Positions 17,748 to 26,655 of a stretch of DNA of 64,000 bases are shown here, piece after piece. The position numbers and the translations under genes were made by a program. Source of the stretch: Azospirillum oleiclasticum (GTDB lineage Bacteria; Pseudomonadota; Alphaproteobacteria; Azospirillales; Azospirillaceae); NCBI RefSeq assembly GCF_013423485.1, contig NZ_JABFFR010000001.1, forward strand, positions 310,001 to 374,000, in the 5' to 3' direction. The notes under the pieces are model-generated. The model ran no database searches, was not told where the DNA came from, and saw only the letters and a list, made by a program, of their open reading frames with translations. Positions within the stretch are counted from its first letter, which is position 1; each line of letters begins with the position of its first letter.

Positions 17748-19013
17748 ATGCTCCACCGCAGCGTTCCCCGGCTTTTCACGGGTCTTCTCGCCCTGCTCCT
17801 GGTCCTTGCGGCCGTGCCCGCCGCGATGGCGCAGGCCCCGGCGGCCCCGGCCGGAACGGAGGCCTTCACCGTGTCCGGGATCGCCGTGGACGTCAGCGCC
17901 GCCAACGCCAACGCCGCCCGCGACGAGGCCATCAACCAGGCCCAGCGGAAGGCGTGGGACGAACTGTACCGCCGGATCGCGCCCGGCGGCGGCAACGCCC
18001 CGCGCATGTCGGACGTGGACCTTTCCCGGCTGGTGCAAGGCTTTTCCATCGACGAGGAGCGGGTGTCGGCCACCCGCTATCTCGGCTCCATGACCGTGCG
18101 CTTCCGCCCGGCCGCGGTGCGCGACGTGCTCGCCGGCACCGGCGCCCAATACGCCGAGCCGCCGACGCGGCCCTTCGTGCTGCTGCCCGTCACCGTGATC
18201 GGCGGCCGGCCGATGCTGTGGGAGGACCGCAGCGCCTGGCGCAACGCGTGGGAGGCGCGGCCGGAGGGCGGGTCCCTGGTTCCGCTGCTGGTGCCCTATG
18301 GGGAACTGGACGACATCGCCGCCATCAACGTCGAGTCCGCCATGCAGGGCGATGCGGAGGCGATGCGGCGGATCACCCAGAAATACAACGCCGCCGGCGC
18401 GATCGTCGTGCGAACGGACCTCGCCGAAGGCGGCGCCGTGCCGGCTGGCCAGCTCTCGGTCGAGATCAGCCGCTACACCGCCGATCAGCCGCGCGAACAG
18501 CAGACCATCACCGTGAAGGCCGACGCCGCCGACCGGCCCGAGGATCTGATGACGCGCGCGGTGATCCAGACCTCCGCCGCCATCGACGAGGCGTGGCGCC
18601 GCGAGAACACCACGGTGGCCGGCCCCGAGCAGCGGTTGCTGGTGAGCGTGCCGATCGGCGGCCTGTCGGAATGGATGGAGGTGCGCAAGCGCCTGACCGG
18701 GGTGAACGCCATCACCCGCACCGATGTGCTCGGCCTGTCGCGCTACGAGGCGCGCATCGCGCTGACCTACCGCGGCGACATTCCGCGGCTGAAGCAGTTG
18801 CTGGCCCGCCGCGACCTCAGCCTGGAACAGCTTCCCACCCCGCCGCGTCCGCCGCTGGTCAACCAGCCGGTGCCCCCCGGCCAGATCCAGCCGCCGCCCC
18901 CGCCGGTCGAGGAGCTCTGGCAGATCGCGCCGCTGACCGGTGCCGGCAGCGTGCCGGTCACCCCGTCGCCCGCGGTTCCGGGGCCCGGCGTCGGCACGCC
19001 GACGCGGCTGTGA
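17748..19013 (+). CDS. DUF2066-domain periplasmic protein
   Basis: A 421-residue exported protein of unknown function. The signal peptide ends near residue 29 (AAMAQ). The DUF2066 region includes the N-terminal VDVSAANANAARDEAINQAQRKAW and the later RPFVLLPVTVI. A Pro-rich C-terminal tail (roughly residues 378-421) follows. The ATG at 17748 has GGAAGG upstream. Divergent from purM and upstream of a pgsA-like gene and perM, the usual order in Rhodospirillales; the job is unknown, but the location points to the cell envelope. Confidence 0.85.
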   Translation: MLHRSVPRLFTGLLALLLVLAAVPAAMAQAPAAPAGTEAFTVSGIAVDVSAANANAARDEAINQAQRKAWDELYRRIAPGGGNAPRMSDVDLSRLVQGFSIDEERVSATRYLGSMTVRFRPAAVRDVLAGTGAQYAEPPTRPFVLLPVTVIGGRPMLWEDRSAWRNAWEARPEGGSLVPLLVPYGELDDIAAINVESAMQGDAEAMRRITQKYNAAGAIVVRTDLAEGGAVPAGQLSVEISRYTADQPREQQTITVKADAADRPEDLMTRAVIQTSAAIDEAWRRENTTVAGPEQRLLVSVPIGGLSEWMEVRKRLTGVNAITRTDVLGLSRYEARIALTYRGDIPRLKQLLARRDLSLEQLPTPPRPPLVNQPVPPGQIQPPPPPVEELWQIAPLTGAGSVPVTPSPAVPGPGVGTPTRL

Positions 19014-19041
19014 GCGTGCCCGGTGCTGGGGAGAGGGCGTT

Positions 19042-19602
19042 TTGAGCATTCCGAACATCATCACATTCGCGCGGCTGCTGGCGGTGCCGGTGGCCGTCTA
19101 TTTCATCCTGCAGCGCGATCTGGCGACCGCCTTCTGGGTGTTCTTCGCGGCCGGGGTGTCCGACGCGCTGGACGGGGCCATCGCCCGCATGTTCCGGGCC
19201 CGCACGGTGCTCGGCGCCTACCTCGACCCGATCGCCGACAAGGCTCTGCTGGTCAGCGTCTATGTCGCCCTGGCCTCGATCGGTGAACTGCCGCTGTGGC
19301 TGGTCATCCTCGTGGTGTTCCGCGACGTGATGATCGTGGGCGGGGTGATGCTGCTCTACACGCTGAAGGAATCCCTGGCGATGCAGCCGCTGGGCATCAG
19401 CAAGGTGAACACCGCCATGCAGATCGCCTTGGCCGCCGCGGTGCTGGCCCCGGCCGGGCTCGGCCTGCCGGAGCCGGAGCTGTTCGGGGTGGACGGGGTG
19501 CGCACCCTGGTCTGGCTGTGCGCGGCGACGACCGTCGCCTCCGGCATCGCCTATGTGGCCCGCGGCGGCCTGCTGTTCAGCCGGCACGGAGGGTTGGAAT
19601 GA
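19042..19602 (+). CDS. CDP-alcohol phosphatidyltransferase family protein (PgsA/Cls-like)
   Basis: A 186-residue membrane enzyme of phospholipid synthesis. The full family signature is present: DALDG, AIAR, eight residues, GAYLD, then PIADK. Four or more hydrophobic helices are visible. It probably uses CDP-diacylglycerol to make phosphatidylglycerophosphate or a related lipid. The start appears to be TTG at 19042, preceded by GGGGAGAGGG, and gives the normal LSIPNIITFARL opening. Its stop overlaps the ATG of the next gene. Confidence 0.88.
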   Translation: MSIPNIITFARLLAVPVAVYFILQRDLATAFWVFFAAGVSDALDGAIARMFRARTVLGAYLDPIADKALLVSVYVALASIGELPLWLVILVVFRDVMIVGGVMLLYTLKESLAMQPLGISKVNTAMQIALAAAVLAPAGLGLPEPELFGVDGVRTLVWLCAATTVASGIAYVARGGLLFSRHGGLE

Positions 19603-20675
19603 GTCAGGCGCGGCAGATCCGGTTCTGGCTGATCGGCTTCCTGCTCTTCGTGGCGGTGCTGTGGGTGCTGGCCGGCATGCTGCTGCCCTTCGTGGCCGGT
19701 CTCGCCATCGCCTATCTGCTCGATCCGCTGGTCGACCGCTTCGAGAACTGGGGCCTGCCGCGCTGGCTCGGCACCACGCTGTCGCTGCTGTCCTTCGTGG
19801 TGGTGCTGGTCACCTTCGCGCTGCTGCTGGTGCCGCTGATCCAGGCGCAGACCGCCCAACTCATCGAGGTGCTGCCCGGCTACGCCGCCGCCTTCCGCGC
19901 GCGGGTCGAGCCGCTGATCATGCGCTTCGTGGAGAACCTGTCGCCGGAGGATGTGGAGCGTCTGCGTGGTGCCGCGGGGCAGCACGCGATGGACGTGGTC
20001 GGCTGGGTGGCCAAGGTGCTGCGCAGCGTGCTGTCGGGCGGGCTCGCCTTCTTCGATGTGCTGTCGGTCCTGTTCATCACGCCGGTCGTCGCCTTCTACC
20101 TGCTGCGCGACTGGGACCTGCTGGTCGCGAAGGTCGACCAATGGCTGCCGCGCATGCACGCATCCACCATCCGTGAGCAGGCCCGGCAGGTGGACGACAC
20201 GCTGGCCGGGTTCCTGCGCGGGCAGGCGCTGGTGTGCGTGGTGCTCGGCAGCTTCTACGCGGTCGCGCTGTCGTCGGCGGGGCTGACCTTCGGGCTGGTG
20301 ATCGGGCTGCTGTCGGGCTTCCTGTCCTTCATTCCCTATGTGGGATCGCTGTTCGGCTTCGCGTCGGCGGTGGGGCTGGCACTGATGCAGTTCGAAGACC
20401 CCTGGCGCGTGGTGGTCGTCGCCGCGATCTTCCTGTTCGGGCAGGCGGTCGAAGGCAATGTGCTGACGCCCAAGGTGGTCGGCGACAAGGTCGGGCTGCA
20501 CCCGGTGTGGATGATCTTCGCCCTGCTGGCCGGCGGCAGCCTGTTCGGATTCGTGGGCGTGCTGCTGGCGGTGCCGGTGGCCGCCGTCATCGGTGTTCTC
20601 ACGCGCTTCGCCCTGGGGCAATATCTGCAAAGCCCCTACTACCGGGGGACGAACGCCGGTCCGCCCCTGCCATGA
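19599..20675 (+). CDS. AI-2E family (PerM-like) membrane transporter
   Basis: A 358-residue integral membrane protein with two N-terminal helices, a soluble middle segment and about five C-terminal helices. LLPFVAGLAIAYLLDPLVDR and the late VEGNVLTPKVVGDKVGLHPVW are the family's hallmark segments. Members include the AI-2 exporter TqsA and sodium/proton antiporter-like proteins; the substrate cannot be told. It overlaps the upstream and downstream genes by 4 bases each (ATGA), so the three genes are tightly coupled. Confidence 0.9.
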   Translation: MSQARQIRFWLIGFLLFVAVLWVLAGMLLPFVAGLAIAYLLDPLVDRFENWGLPRWLGTTLSLLSFVVVLVTFALLLVPLIQAQTAQLIEVLPGYAAAFRARVEPLIMRFVENLSPEDVERLRGAAGQHAMDVVGWVAKVLRSVLSGGLAFFDVLSVLFITPVVAFYLLRDWDLLVAKVDQWLPRMHASTIREQARQVDDTLAGFLRGQALVCVVLGSFYAVALSSAGLTFGLVIGLLSGFLSFIPYVGSLFGFASAVGLALMQFEDPWRVVVVAAIFLFGQAVEGNVLTPKVVGDKVGLHPVWMIFALLAGGSLFGFVGVLLAVPVAAVIGVLTRFALGQYLQSPYYRGTNAGPPLP

Positions 20676-21361
20676 GCCTTCCCGCCCAGCTCCCCCTCGA
20701 TCTCGGCCACCGACCGGCGAGCGGGCGGGACGACTTCCTGGTGGCCCCCAGCAACGCCGAGGCCATTGCCTGGCTCGACGCCTGGCCGGCTTGGCCGGCC
20801 CCGGCGCTGACGCTGTTCGGCCCGGCCGGCTGCGGCAAGACCCACCTCGCCCATGTCTGGCGCGCGCGCAGCCACGCGACGCTGGTGTCGGGGGAGGATC
20901 TCGACCGCGCCGACCTGCCGGGGCTGTTGGGCAATGCCCGCGCCGTCGCGGTGGACGACGCCGACCGCGTGGCCGGTCGCAGGGCGCGGGAGGAGGCGCT
21001 GTTCCACCTCTACAACCTCGCCCGCGACGCCGGCGGCCATCTGCTGCTGCTGTCGGGCAGGCCGCCGTCGCGCTGGCGGATGCGGCTGGCCGACCTGCGC
21101 TCCCGCGTCAAGGCGGCCCCGGCCGTGGGGGTGGAGGCGCCGGACGACGCGCTGCTCGCCGCCGTGCTGGTCAAGCTGTTCGCCGACCGCCAGCTCCGCC
21201 CGGGACTGGATGTCATCACCTATCTGCTCGCGCGCATGGAGCGTTCGCTCGACGCCGCGGGCCGCATCGTGGCGGCGACCGACCGGCTGTCGCTCGCCGC
21301 CCGCCGCGCCATCACCGTCCCGCTGGTGCGGGAGGTGCTGGCGGACCTCGACCGGACATGA
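20672..21361 (+). CDS. hdaA: DnaA-related replication regulator HdaA
   Basis: A 229-residue protein similar to the AAA+ core of DnaA, lacking DnaA's DNA-binding domain. The N-terminal QLPLDLGHRP is the clamp-binding hexapeptide motif of Hda. Walker A is GPAGCGKTH and the Walker B region is AVAVDDADR. Known members bind the DNA polymerase sliding clamp and stimulate ATP hydrolysis by DnaA, preventing over-initiation. The position after perM is standard in alphaproteobacteria. Confidence 0.9.
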   Translation: MSLPAQLPLDLGHRPASGRDDFLVAPSNAEAIAWLDAWPAWPAPALTLFGPAGCGKTHLAHVWRARSHATLVSGEDLDRADLPGLLGNARAVAVDDADRVAGRRAREEALFHLYNLARDAGGHLLLLSGRPPSRWRMRLADLRSRVKAAPAVGVEAPDDALLAAVLVKLFADRQLRPGLDVITYLLARMERSLDAAGRIVAATDRLSLAARRAITVPLVREVLADLDRT

Positions 21362-21385
21362 CACCAAGAAGGGAAGGACGGGACC

Positions 21386-22168
21386 ATGGATCTCGGAATC
21401 GCCGGGCGCCGCGCGCTGGTCTGCGCGGCCAGCAAGGGTTTGGGCAAGGCGTCGGCGCTGGCGCTGGCGCGTGAGGGCGTGCACCTCACCATCACCGCCC
21501 GCGGCGTCGACTCGCTGGAGGCGACCGCGGAGGAGATCCGCAAGGAAACGGGTGTGAGCGTCACCGCCGTCGCCGGCGACATCACCACGGAGGAGGGGCG
21601 TGCCGCCGCACTCGCCGCCTGTCCGGACCCCGACATCCTTGTCAACAACGCCGGCGGCCCGCCGCCCGGCAACTTCCGCGACTGGGACCGCGACGACTGG
21701 ATCAAGGCGCTGGACGCCAACATGCTGACCGCCGTCTTCCTGATCAAGGCGACGGTGGACGGCATGATCGGCCGCAAGTTCGGCCGCATCGTGAACATCA
21801 CCTCGGCCCAGGTGAAGGCGGCGACCATCGGCACGCTGGGCCTGTCCACCGGTGCGCGCGCCGGCCTGACCGGCTTCTCCGCCGTGGTGGCGCGGCAGGT
21901 GGCGAAGCACAACGTCACCATCAACGGCCTGCTCCCCGGCCCCTTCGACACCGACCGGCTGCGCGCCACCATGACCGGCGCGTCCAAGGCCAGCGGCCGC
22001 AGCGTCGAGGACGTGATGGCCGACCGTCGCGCCGAGAACCCGACCGGCCGCTTCGGCGACCCGGCCGAGTTCGGCGCCATGTGCGCCTTCCTCTGCTCCA
22101 CCCAGGCCGGCTACATCACCGGCCAGAACATCCTGCTGGACGGCGGCGCCTTCCCGGCGGTGGTCTGA
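21386..22168 (+). CDS. Atypical short-chain dehydrogenase/reductase-like protein
   Basis: A 260-residue Rossmann-fold SDR. The cofactor loop reads AASKGLGK instead of TGxxxGxG, and NNAGG is intact. After the active-site serine of ITSAQ the usual Tyr-x3-Lys is missing; the corresponding stretch is TLGLSTGARAGLTGF. This matches a known SDR subgroup resembling beta-ketoacyl reductase but without the standard catalytic tetrad, so reductase activity is doubtful. The C-terminal ITGQNILLDGGAF is standard. The ATG at 21386 follows GGAAGGACGGG. It sits 24 bases after hdaA and convergent with the CYTH-CHAD gene. Confidence 0.85.
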   Translation: MDLGIAGRRALVCAASKGLGKASALALAREGVHLTITARGVDSLEATAEEIRKETGVSVTAVAGDITTEEGRAAALAACPDPDILVNNAGGPPPGNFRDWDRDDWIKALDANMLTAVFLIKATVDGMIGRKFGRIVNITSAQVKAATIGTLGLSTGARAGLTGFSAVVARQVAKHNVTINGLLPGPFDTDRLRATMTGASKASGRSVEDVMADRRAENPTGRFGDPAEFGAMCAFLCSTQAGYITGQNILLDGGAFPAVV

Positions 22169-22202
22169 CGGCCGGCCGGCACACCGGTGCCCGCCGCTTC
22201 GC

Positions 22203-23801
22203 TCACCCCCAGAACACCGGCGTGTCGCGCCAAGCGCGCCACACGTCGGGGAGGGCCTTGCGGTGGGTGTCGGCGAGGCGGTCGAGGTGGCGGGCGGCGG
22301 CCGATGCGGGTTTGCGCAAGGCGGGCTCGCCGTCCGCCAGGGATGCCAGCAGGTGCTGTCCGGTGTCGGCGTCGTGCAGGGCGTCGAGCGTCGCCAGCAC
22401 CGGGTGGAGGGCGTCCAGGAAGGGGCGCGCCGCCGCCGGCGGGTAGAGGCCGCGGAAGAAGTCGGCGGCGTAGCCGAGCCGGCGCAGGCGCCGCCGCAGC
22501 TTCTCCGCGTCCTTGGCCGACGACGGTCCCACCGTCTTCCCGGCGCGTCGCGCTTTGGCGTGCAAGGCGGTCAGCCAGGGGCCGGCACTGTCCTTCATCG
22601 GCCGGTCGAGCAGGGCGCGCGTCTCCGCCGCGGCGCGGGCGTGCCAGCCGCCATCCTCCAGCCACGTGCCGAGCGCCAGCACCAGCCGGCTGGCGCGCGC
22701 CGAGCCCAGGGCCGCCACGGCGTCCTCCAGCGGGCCCTGCCGCGCCGCCGCCACAGCGCCGACCAATCCAGCGTCGGCGCCGTCCAGGAGGGCGGACAGC
22801 GCGTCCCAGCCGCGGGCGGGGGCGAGCCGGTCGGAGAGCCAGCCGATCTCCGCCCGCAGTTCGGCCGTCTCCGCCGACTGGGTGACGGGGTGGAAGAGTT
22901 TCAGGGCGATGCGCAGCCGGCGCAGCGCCACCCGGATTTGGTGCAGCCCCTCCGGATCGCCGTCGGCGAGCGCGCAGGGCTCGTTGGCCAGCGTGTGGCG
23001 GATGCCCTGCCGCACCACGTGGCGGAACGCCTCCGCCATGGTGGCGACCGGGGACAGGGCCGTCGGCTCCGGCAACACGGGCCGCGGCTTGCGCCCGGTG
23101 ACCAGCCGGTAGCCGACCTCCGCCTTGTTCTCCGTGCCGATGCGCATGGGCACGAAGCGCTGGAGCGCCAGCGCCAGCTCGAACAGCCGGACGACCCGGC
23201 CGGCCTTCAGCTCCAGCTCCACCTCGCTGATCCGCTCGGTGCGGTCGCCGGCGGTGATGGCTCCGTCGTCGATCGCCACCTCGATCACCGTGCCGGAGTC
23301 GGGACGCACCACAAGCACGGTTCGCATGAAGTCGGTGACGAAGAGCGGGCGCAGCCGCGCGCGGGCCTCGTCCGGGATCATGCCGCCGGCACCGGAGCCC
23401 TCCAGCAGCGACAGGTCGGGACGGTCGCCGGGCAGGGGCCATTCCCATTCCCGGCGGACGGCGACACCGGCCGAATCGTCCGTGCTTTCGCCGGCCATGG
23501 TCTTCAGCGCCTGGATGTGCCCCTCGCCGGATTGCCGCACCCGCAGCGCCACCCCGGCCGACGCCAGCCGCAGGTCGGGTGTGTCGTGGTAGACGGTGCG
23601 CAGGCGTCGCGTCCGCGGCGGTTCGTCGCACAAGGAGCGCAGGACGGGCAGGGCGGCGACGCGGGGCAGGTCGCGCGGGTCGAGCTGCAGCTTCAGTTCG
23701 ACTTCCCGCGCGGCGGCGGCGGGCGGGGGTGGGGTCGGCGGGGCGGTCGTCACGGAATGGAGCCTCGCTGGACCGGGGGAACCGCTGTGGAGATAACCCA
23801 T
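22203..23801 (-). CDS. CYTH-CHAD protein, probable inorganic triphosphatase
   Basis: A 532-residue two-domain protein. The N-terminal CYTH domain (about 30-230) carries the E-x-E-x-K motif as EVELKL and the late ISEVELELK strand, which bind triphosphate and metal ions. The C-terminal CHAD domain (about 260-530) is an alpha-helical domain rich in conserved His/Arg, for example GLHQIRVALRRLR and RRRLRRLGYAADFF; CHAD domains bind polyphosphate. The protein probably hydrolyses triphosphate or short polyphosphates. The start near 23801 is not firmly fixed; a Pro-rich linker lies before residue 30. It is 13 bases downstream of sixA and faces ppk-ppx. Confidence 0.9.
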   Translation of the reverse strand: MGYLHSGSPGPARLHSVTTAPPTPPPPAAAAREVELKLQLDPRDLPRVAALPVLRSLCDEPPRTRRLRTVYHDTPDLRLASAGVALRVRQSGEGHIQALKTMAGESTDDSAGVAVRREWEWPLPGDRPDLSLLEGSGAGGMIPDEARARLRPLFVTDFMRTVLVVRPDSGTVIEVAIDDGAITAGDRTERISEVELELKAGRVVRLFELALALQRFVPMRIGTENKAEVGYRLVTGRKPRPVLPEPTALSPVATMAEAFRHVVRQGIRHTLANEPCALADGDPEGLHQIRVALRRLRIALKLFHPVTQSAETAELRAEIGWLSDRLAPARGWDALSALLDGADAGLVGAVAAARQGPLEDAVAALGSARASRLVLALGTWLEDGGWHARAAAETRALLDRPMKDSAGPWLTALHAKARRAGKTVGPSSAKDAEKLRRRLRRLGYAADFFRGLYPPAAARPFLDALHPVLATLDALHDADTGQHLLASLADGEPALRKPASAAARHLDRLADTHRKALPDVWRAWRDTPVFWG

Positions 23802-23814
23802 GGCGCGGCTCCGG

Positions 23815-24330
23815 TTAAGCGAGTTTGCGCGGGCGGACGAATTCGACCAGCCGGCCGCTGCCCGGTTCCAGGTCGCGCCAGCGGGCGACGCCGAACAGCA
23901 GGACGGCGCAGGCCCCGGTCGGAAACTTCTCGGCCAGCGCCGTCAGTTCGGGCGGATCGCCTTCGCCCACCAACAGGTTGGCGAGTGCGCCCATGTCCGG
24001 GTTGTGGGCCACCAGCATCAGGCTTGTGGCGCTGTCGGGCGCGTCGTGCAGCCGTTGCAGCAGCACCGGCGTGCCGCAGAGATACAGCCCGCGTTCATGT
24101 TCGACGGGCGCGTCGGGGGCGCATTCGGCCAGCGTCAGCGCGGCGGTGTCGGCGGCGCGGCGGGCGGTGGAGCAGAGGACGAGGTCGAGCCTCACCCCCC
24201 GTCCGCGCAGATGGCGCCCGACGAGGCCGGCCGCCCGTGTGCCGCGCGGGGCGAGCGGACGGTCGTGATCGTCCAGGGCGGGATCGTCCCACGCGGATTT
24301 TCCATGGCGCAGCAGCAACAGCGTCTTCAT
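23815..24330 (-). CDS. SixA-like histidine phosphatase
   Basis: A 171-residue phosphoglycerate-mutase-fold phosphatase. LLRHGKSAW places the phospho-accepting histidine at residue 8, and LVAHNPDM holds the second catalytic histidine. Length and motifs match SixA, which removes phosphate from histidine-phosphotransfer domains, but SixA-like proteins also act on small phosphates. The ATG at 24330 gives the normal MKTLLLLRHG opening. Divergent from ppk across 157 bases and probably co-transcribed with the CYTH-CHAD gene. Confidence 0.88.
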   Translation of the reverse strand: MKTLLLLRHGKSAWDDPALDDHDRPLAPRGTRAAGLVGRHLRGRGVRLDLVLCSTARRAADTAALTLAECAPDAPVEHERGLYLCGTPVLLQRLHDAPDSATSLMLVAHNPDMGALANLLVGEGDPPELTALAEKFPTGACAVLLFGVARWRDLEPGSGRLVEFVRPRKLA

Positions 24331-24487
24331 GGTGTGCCCTTCCATCGCACGGCCCGCCCCTTGATCCGGTGGGCGGCGTGCCATAGTACAGAAAGTGCGA
24401 AGCCCAACCTGAAACCGTAACGCAGATGGTCTAACCTGGGTTTGAGTCACCCGTTGCACCCCCCATTGACGCGAATCGAGGCACCCC

Positions 24488-26635
24488 GTGTCCAGCGCTC
24501 ACGACGTCGCCCCCATCCTGATCGAGGCCGATTCCCCCGACCGCTTCATCAACCGCGAGATTTCGTGGCTGGCCTTCAACCAGCGGGTCCTCGAGGAGGC
24601 GAACAACCCAAACCACCCGCTGCTGGAGCGGCTTCGCTTCCTGTCGATCTCCGCCAGCAACCTCGATGAGTTCTACATGGTCCGGGTGGCGGGCCTGAAG
24701 GGACAGGTGGCCGCAGGCGTCACCTCGACCAGCGCCGAGGGGCTGACGCCGGCCCAGCAGCTGGCCGCGCTGACGCTGCGCATCGCCGAGCTGATGCGCG
24801 ACCAGCAGATCGTGTGGCGCCAGCTCAAGGGCGAACTGCGGGAAGCCGGGATCGCCGTCGTCGATCCCGACGAGCTGACCGACGGCGAGACGGACTGGCT
24901 GGAGGCCAAGTTCCTCGACGACATCTTCCCGATCCTCACCCCGATCGCCGTCGATCCGGCCCATCCCTTCCCCTTCCTGCCAAACCTGGGCTTCTCGCTG
25001 GCGCTGCAGCTCCACGATCCGGTGAAGGGCACGCATCTGGACGCGCTGGTGCCGCTGCCGAGCCAGCTCGACCGCTTCATCCGCCTGCCGGGATCGGACA
25101 TCCGCTTCATCCAGCTGGAGAAGGTCGTGCGGCTGTTCATCGACCGGCTGTTCCCGCCCTTCCAGGTGAAGGGGCACGGCGTGTTCCGGGTGCTGCGCGA
25201 CAGCGAGATCGAGATCGAGGAGGAGGCGGAGGATCTCGTCCGCACCTTCGAAAGCGCGCTGAAGCGCCGCCGCCGGGGCAGCGTCATCCGGCTCGCCACC
25301 GACAGCGGCATGGCGGTGGACCTGCGGGAGTTCCTGCGCAACGAACTGCACGTCTCCAGCGACGACGTGTTCATCCTCGACGGGCTGATCGGCCTGTCGG
25401 ACACCAAGCAGCTCATCGTGGACGAGCGGCCTGATCTGGTGTTCCGCCCCTTCATCGCGCGCTTTCCCGAGCGCATCCGCGATTTCGGCGGCGACTGCTT
25501 CGCCGCGATCCGCCACAAGGACATCGTGGTCCACCACCCGTACGAGAGCTTCGACGTGGTGGTGCAGTTCCTGCGGCAGGCGGCGCGAGACCCGCAGGTG
25601 GTCGCCATCAAACAAACGCTCTACCGCACCAGCAAGGACAGCCCCATCGTCGCCGCCCTGATCGAGGCGGCGGAGGCCGGCAAGTCGGTCACCGCGCTGG
25701 TCGAGCTGAAGGCGCGCTTCGACGAGGAAGCGAACATCCGCTGGGCCCGTGATCTGGAGCGCGCCGGCGCCCAGGTGGTCTACGGCTTCGTCGATCTCAA
25801 GACCCACGCCAAGGTGTCGCTGGTGGTGCGCCGCGAGAACAAGGCGCTGCGTTCCTACGTGCATTTCGGCACCGGCAACTACCACCCGATCACCGCGAAG
25901 ATCTACACGGACCTGTCCTTCTTCACGTGCGATCCGGCGCTGTGCCACGACGCCGCCGTCATGTTCAACTTCATGACCGGCTATGCCACGCCCAAGTCGT
26001 TGGAGAAACTGGCCATCGCCCCGATGACGCTGCGCCAGCGGCTGGGCGAGATGATCGACGCGGAGGCGGCGCACGCCGAGGCGGGCAGGCCGGCGCAGAT
26101 CTGGGTGAAGCTGAACTCCCTGGTGGACCCGGACATCATCGACCGCCTCTACGCCGCTTCGCAGAAGGGGGTGCAGATCGACCTCGTCATCCGCGGCATC
26201 TGCTGCCTGCGTCCGGGCATCAAAGGGCTGTCGGAAAACATCCGGGTAAAAAGCATCATCGGCCGCTTTCTGGAGCATGGCCGGGTCATCTGCTTCGGCA
26301 ACGGCCATCCCATCCCGAGCCCGCACACGAAGGTCTTCATCTCCTCGGCCGACTGGATGCCACGCAACCTCGACCGGCGAATCGAGACGCTGGTGCCGGT
26401 GGAGAACCCCACCGTGCATGAGCAGGTGCTCGACCAGATCATGGTCGCCAACCTGAAGGACGAGGCCAGCACCTGGAAGCTCGAGTCGGATGGAGTCTAT
26501 CACCGGAACACCGCCGCTCCGGATGCGTTCAGCGCACACAACTACTTCATGACGAACCCGAGCCTGTCCGGACGCGGCAGCGCGCTGTCCAGCAAGCGGA
26601 CGCCGCCCAGGCTGAAGCTCACGACGATATCGTAG
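24488..26635 (+). CDS. ppk1: Polyphosphate kinase 1
   Basis: A 715-residue enzyme that reversibly polymerises the terminal phosphate of ATP into polyphosphate. The N-domain opens with [19 protein letters not shown], and [14 protein letters not shown] follows. Histidines of the HFGTGNYH motif (His459 and His466) include the phosphorylated site region, followed by ARIYTDLS-like sequence. The start is GTG at 24488, preceded by GAGG. ppx begins 20 bases downstream, forming an operon for polyphosphate synthesis and breakdown. No Pho box was recognised in the upstream region. Confidence 0.97.
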   Translation: MSSAHDVAPILIEADSPDRFINREISWLAFNQRVLEEANNPNHPLLERLRFLSISASNLDEFYMVRVAGLKGQVAAGVTSTSAEGLTPAQQLAALTLRIAELMRDQQIVWRQLKGELREAGIAVVDPDELTDGETDWLEAKFLDDIFPILTPIAVDPAHPFPFLPNLGFSLALQLHDPVKGTHLDALVPLPSQLDRFIRLPGSDIRFIQLEKVVRLFIDRLFPPFQVKGHGVFRVLRDSEIEIEEEAEDLVRTFESALKRRRRGSVIRLATDSGMAVDLREFLRNELHVSSDDVFILDGLIGLSDTKQLIVDERPDLVFRPFIARFPERIRDFGGDCFAAIRHKDIVVHHPYESFDVVVQFLRQAARDPQVVAIKQTLYRTSKDSPIVAALIEAAEAGKSVTALVELKARFDEEANIRWARDLERAGAQVVYGFVDLKTHAKVSLVVRRENKALRSYVHFGTGNYHPITAKIYTDLSFFTCDPALCHDAAVMFNFMTGYATPKSLEKLAIAPMTLRQRLGEMIDAEAAHAEAGRPAQIWVKLNSLVDPDIIDRLYAASQKGVQIDLVIRGICCLRPGIKGLSENIRVKSIIGRFLEHGRVICFGNGHPIPSPHTKVFISSADWMPRNLDRRIETLVPVENPTVHEQVLDQIMVANLKDEASTWKLESDGVYHRNTAAPDAFSAHNYFMTNPSLSGRGSALSSKRTPPRLKLTTIS

Positions 26636-26655
26636 ACGCACGGAAAGCGATCGGC

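Noticed and set aside
24420-24480. tRNA-like 3' end (GGTTTGAGTCACCC)
   Set aside because: No acceptor stem, anticodon arm or CCA partner could be built around it.
24331-24487. Pho box for ppk1
   Set aside because: No pair of CTGTCAT-like repeats was found in the divergent region.
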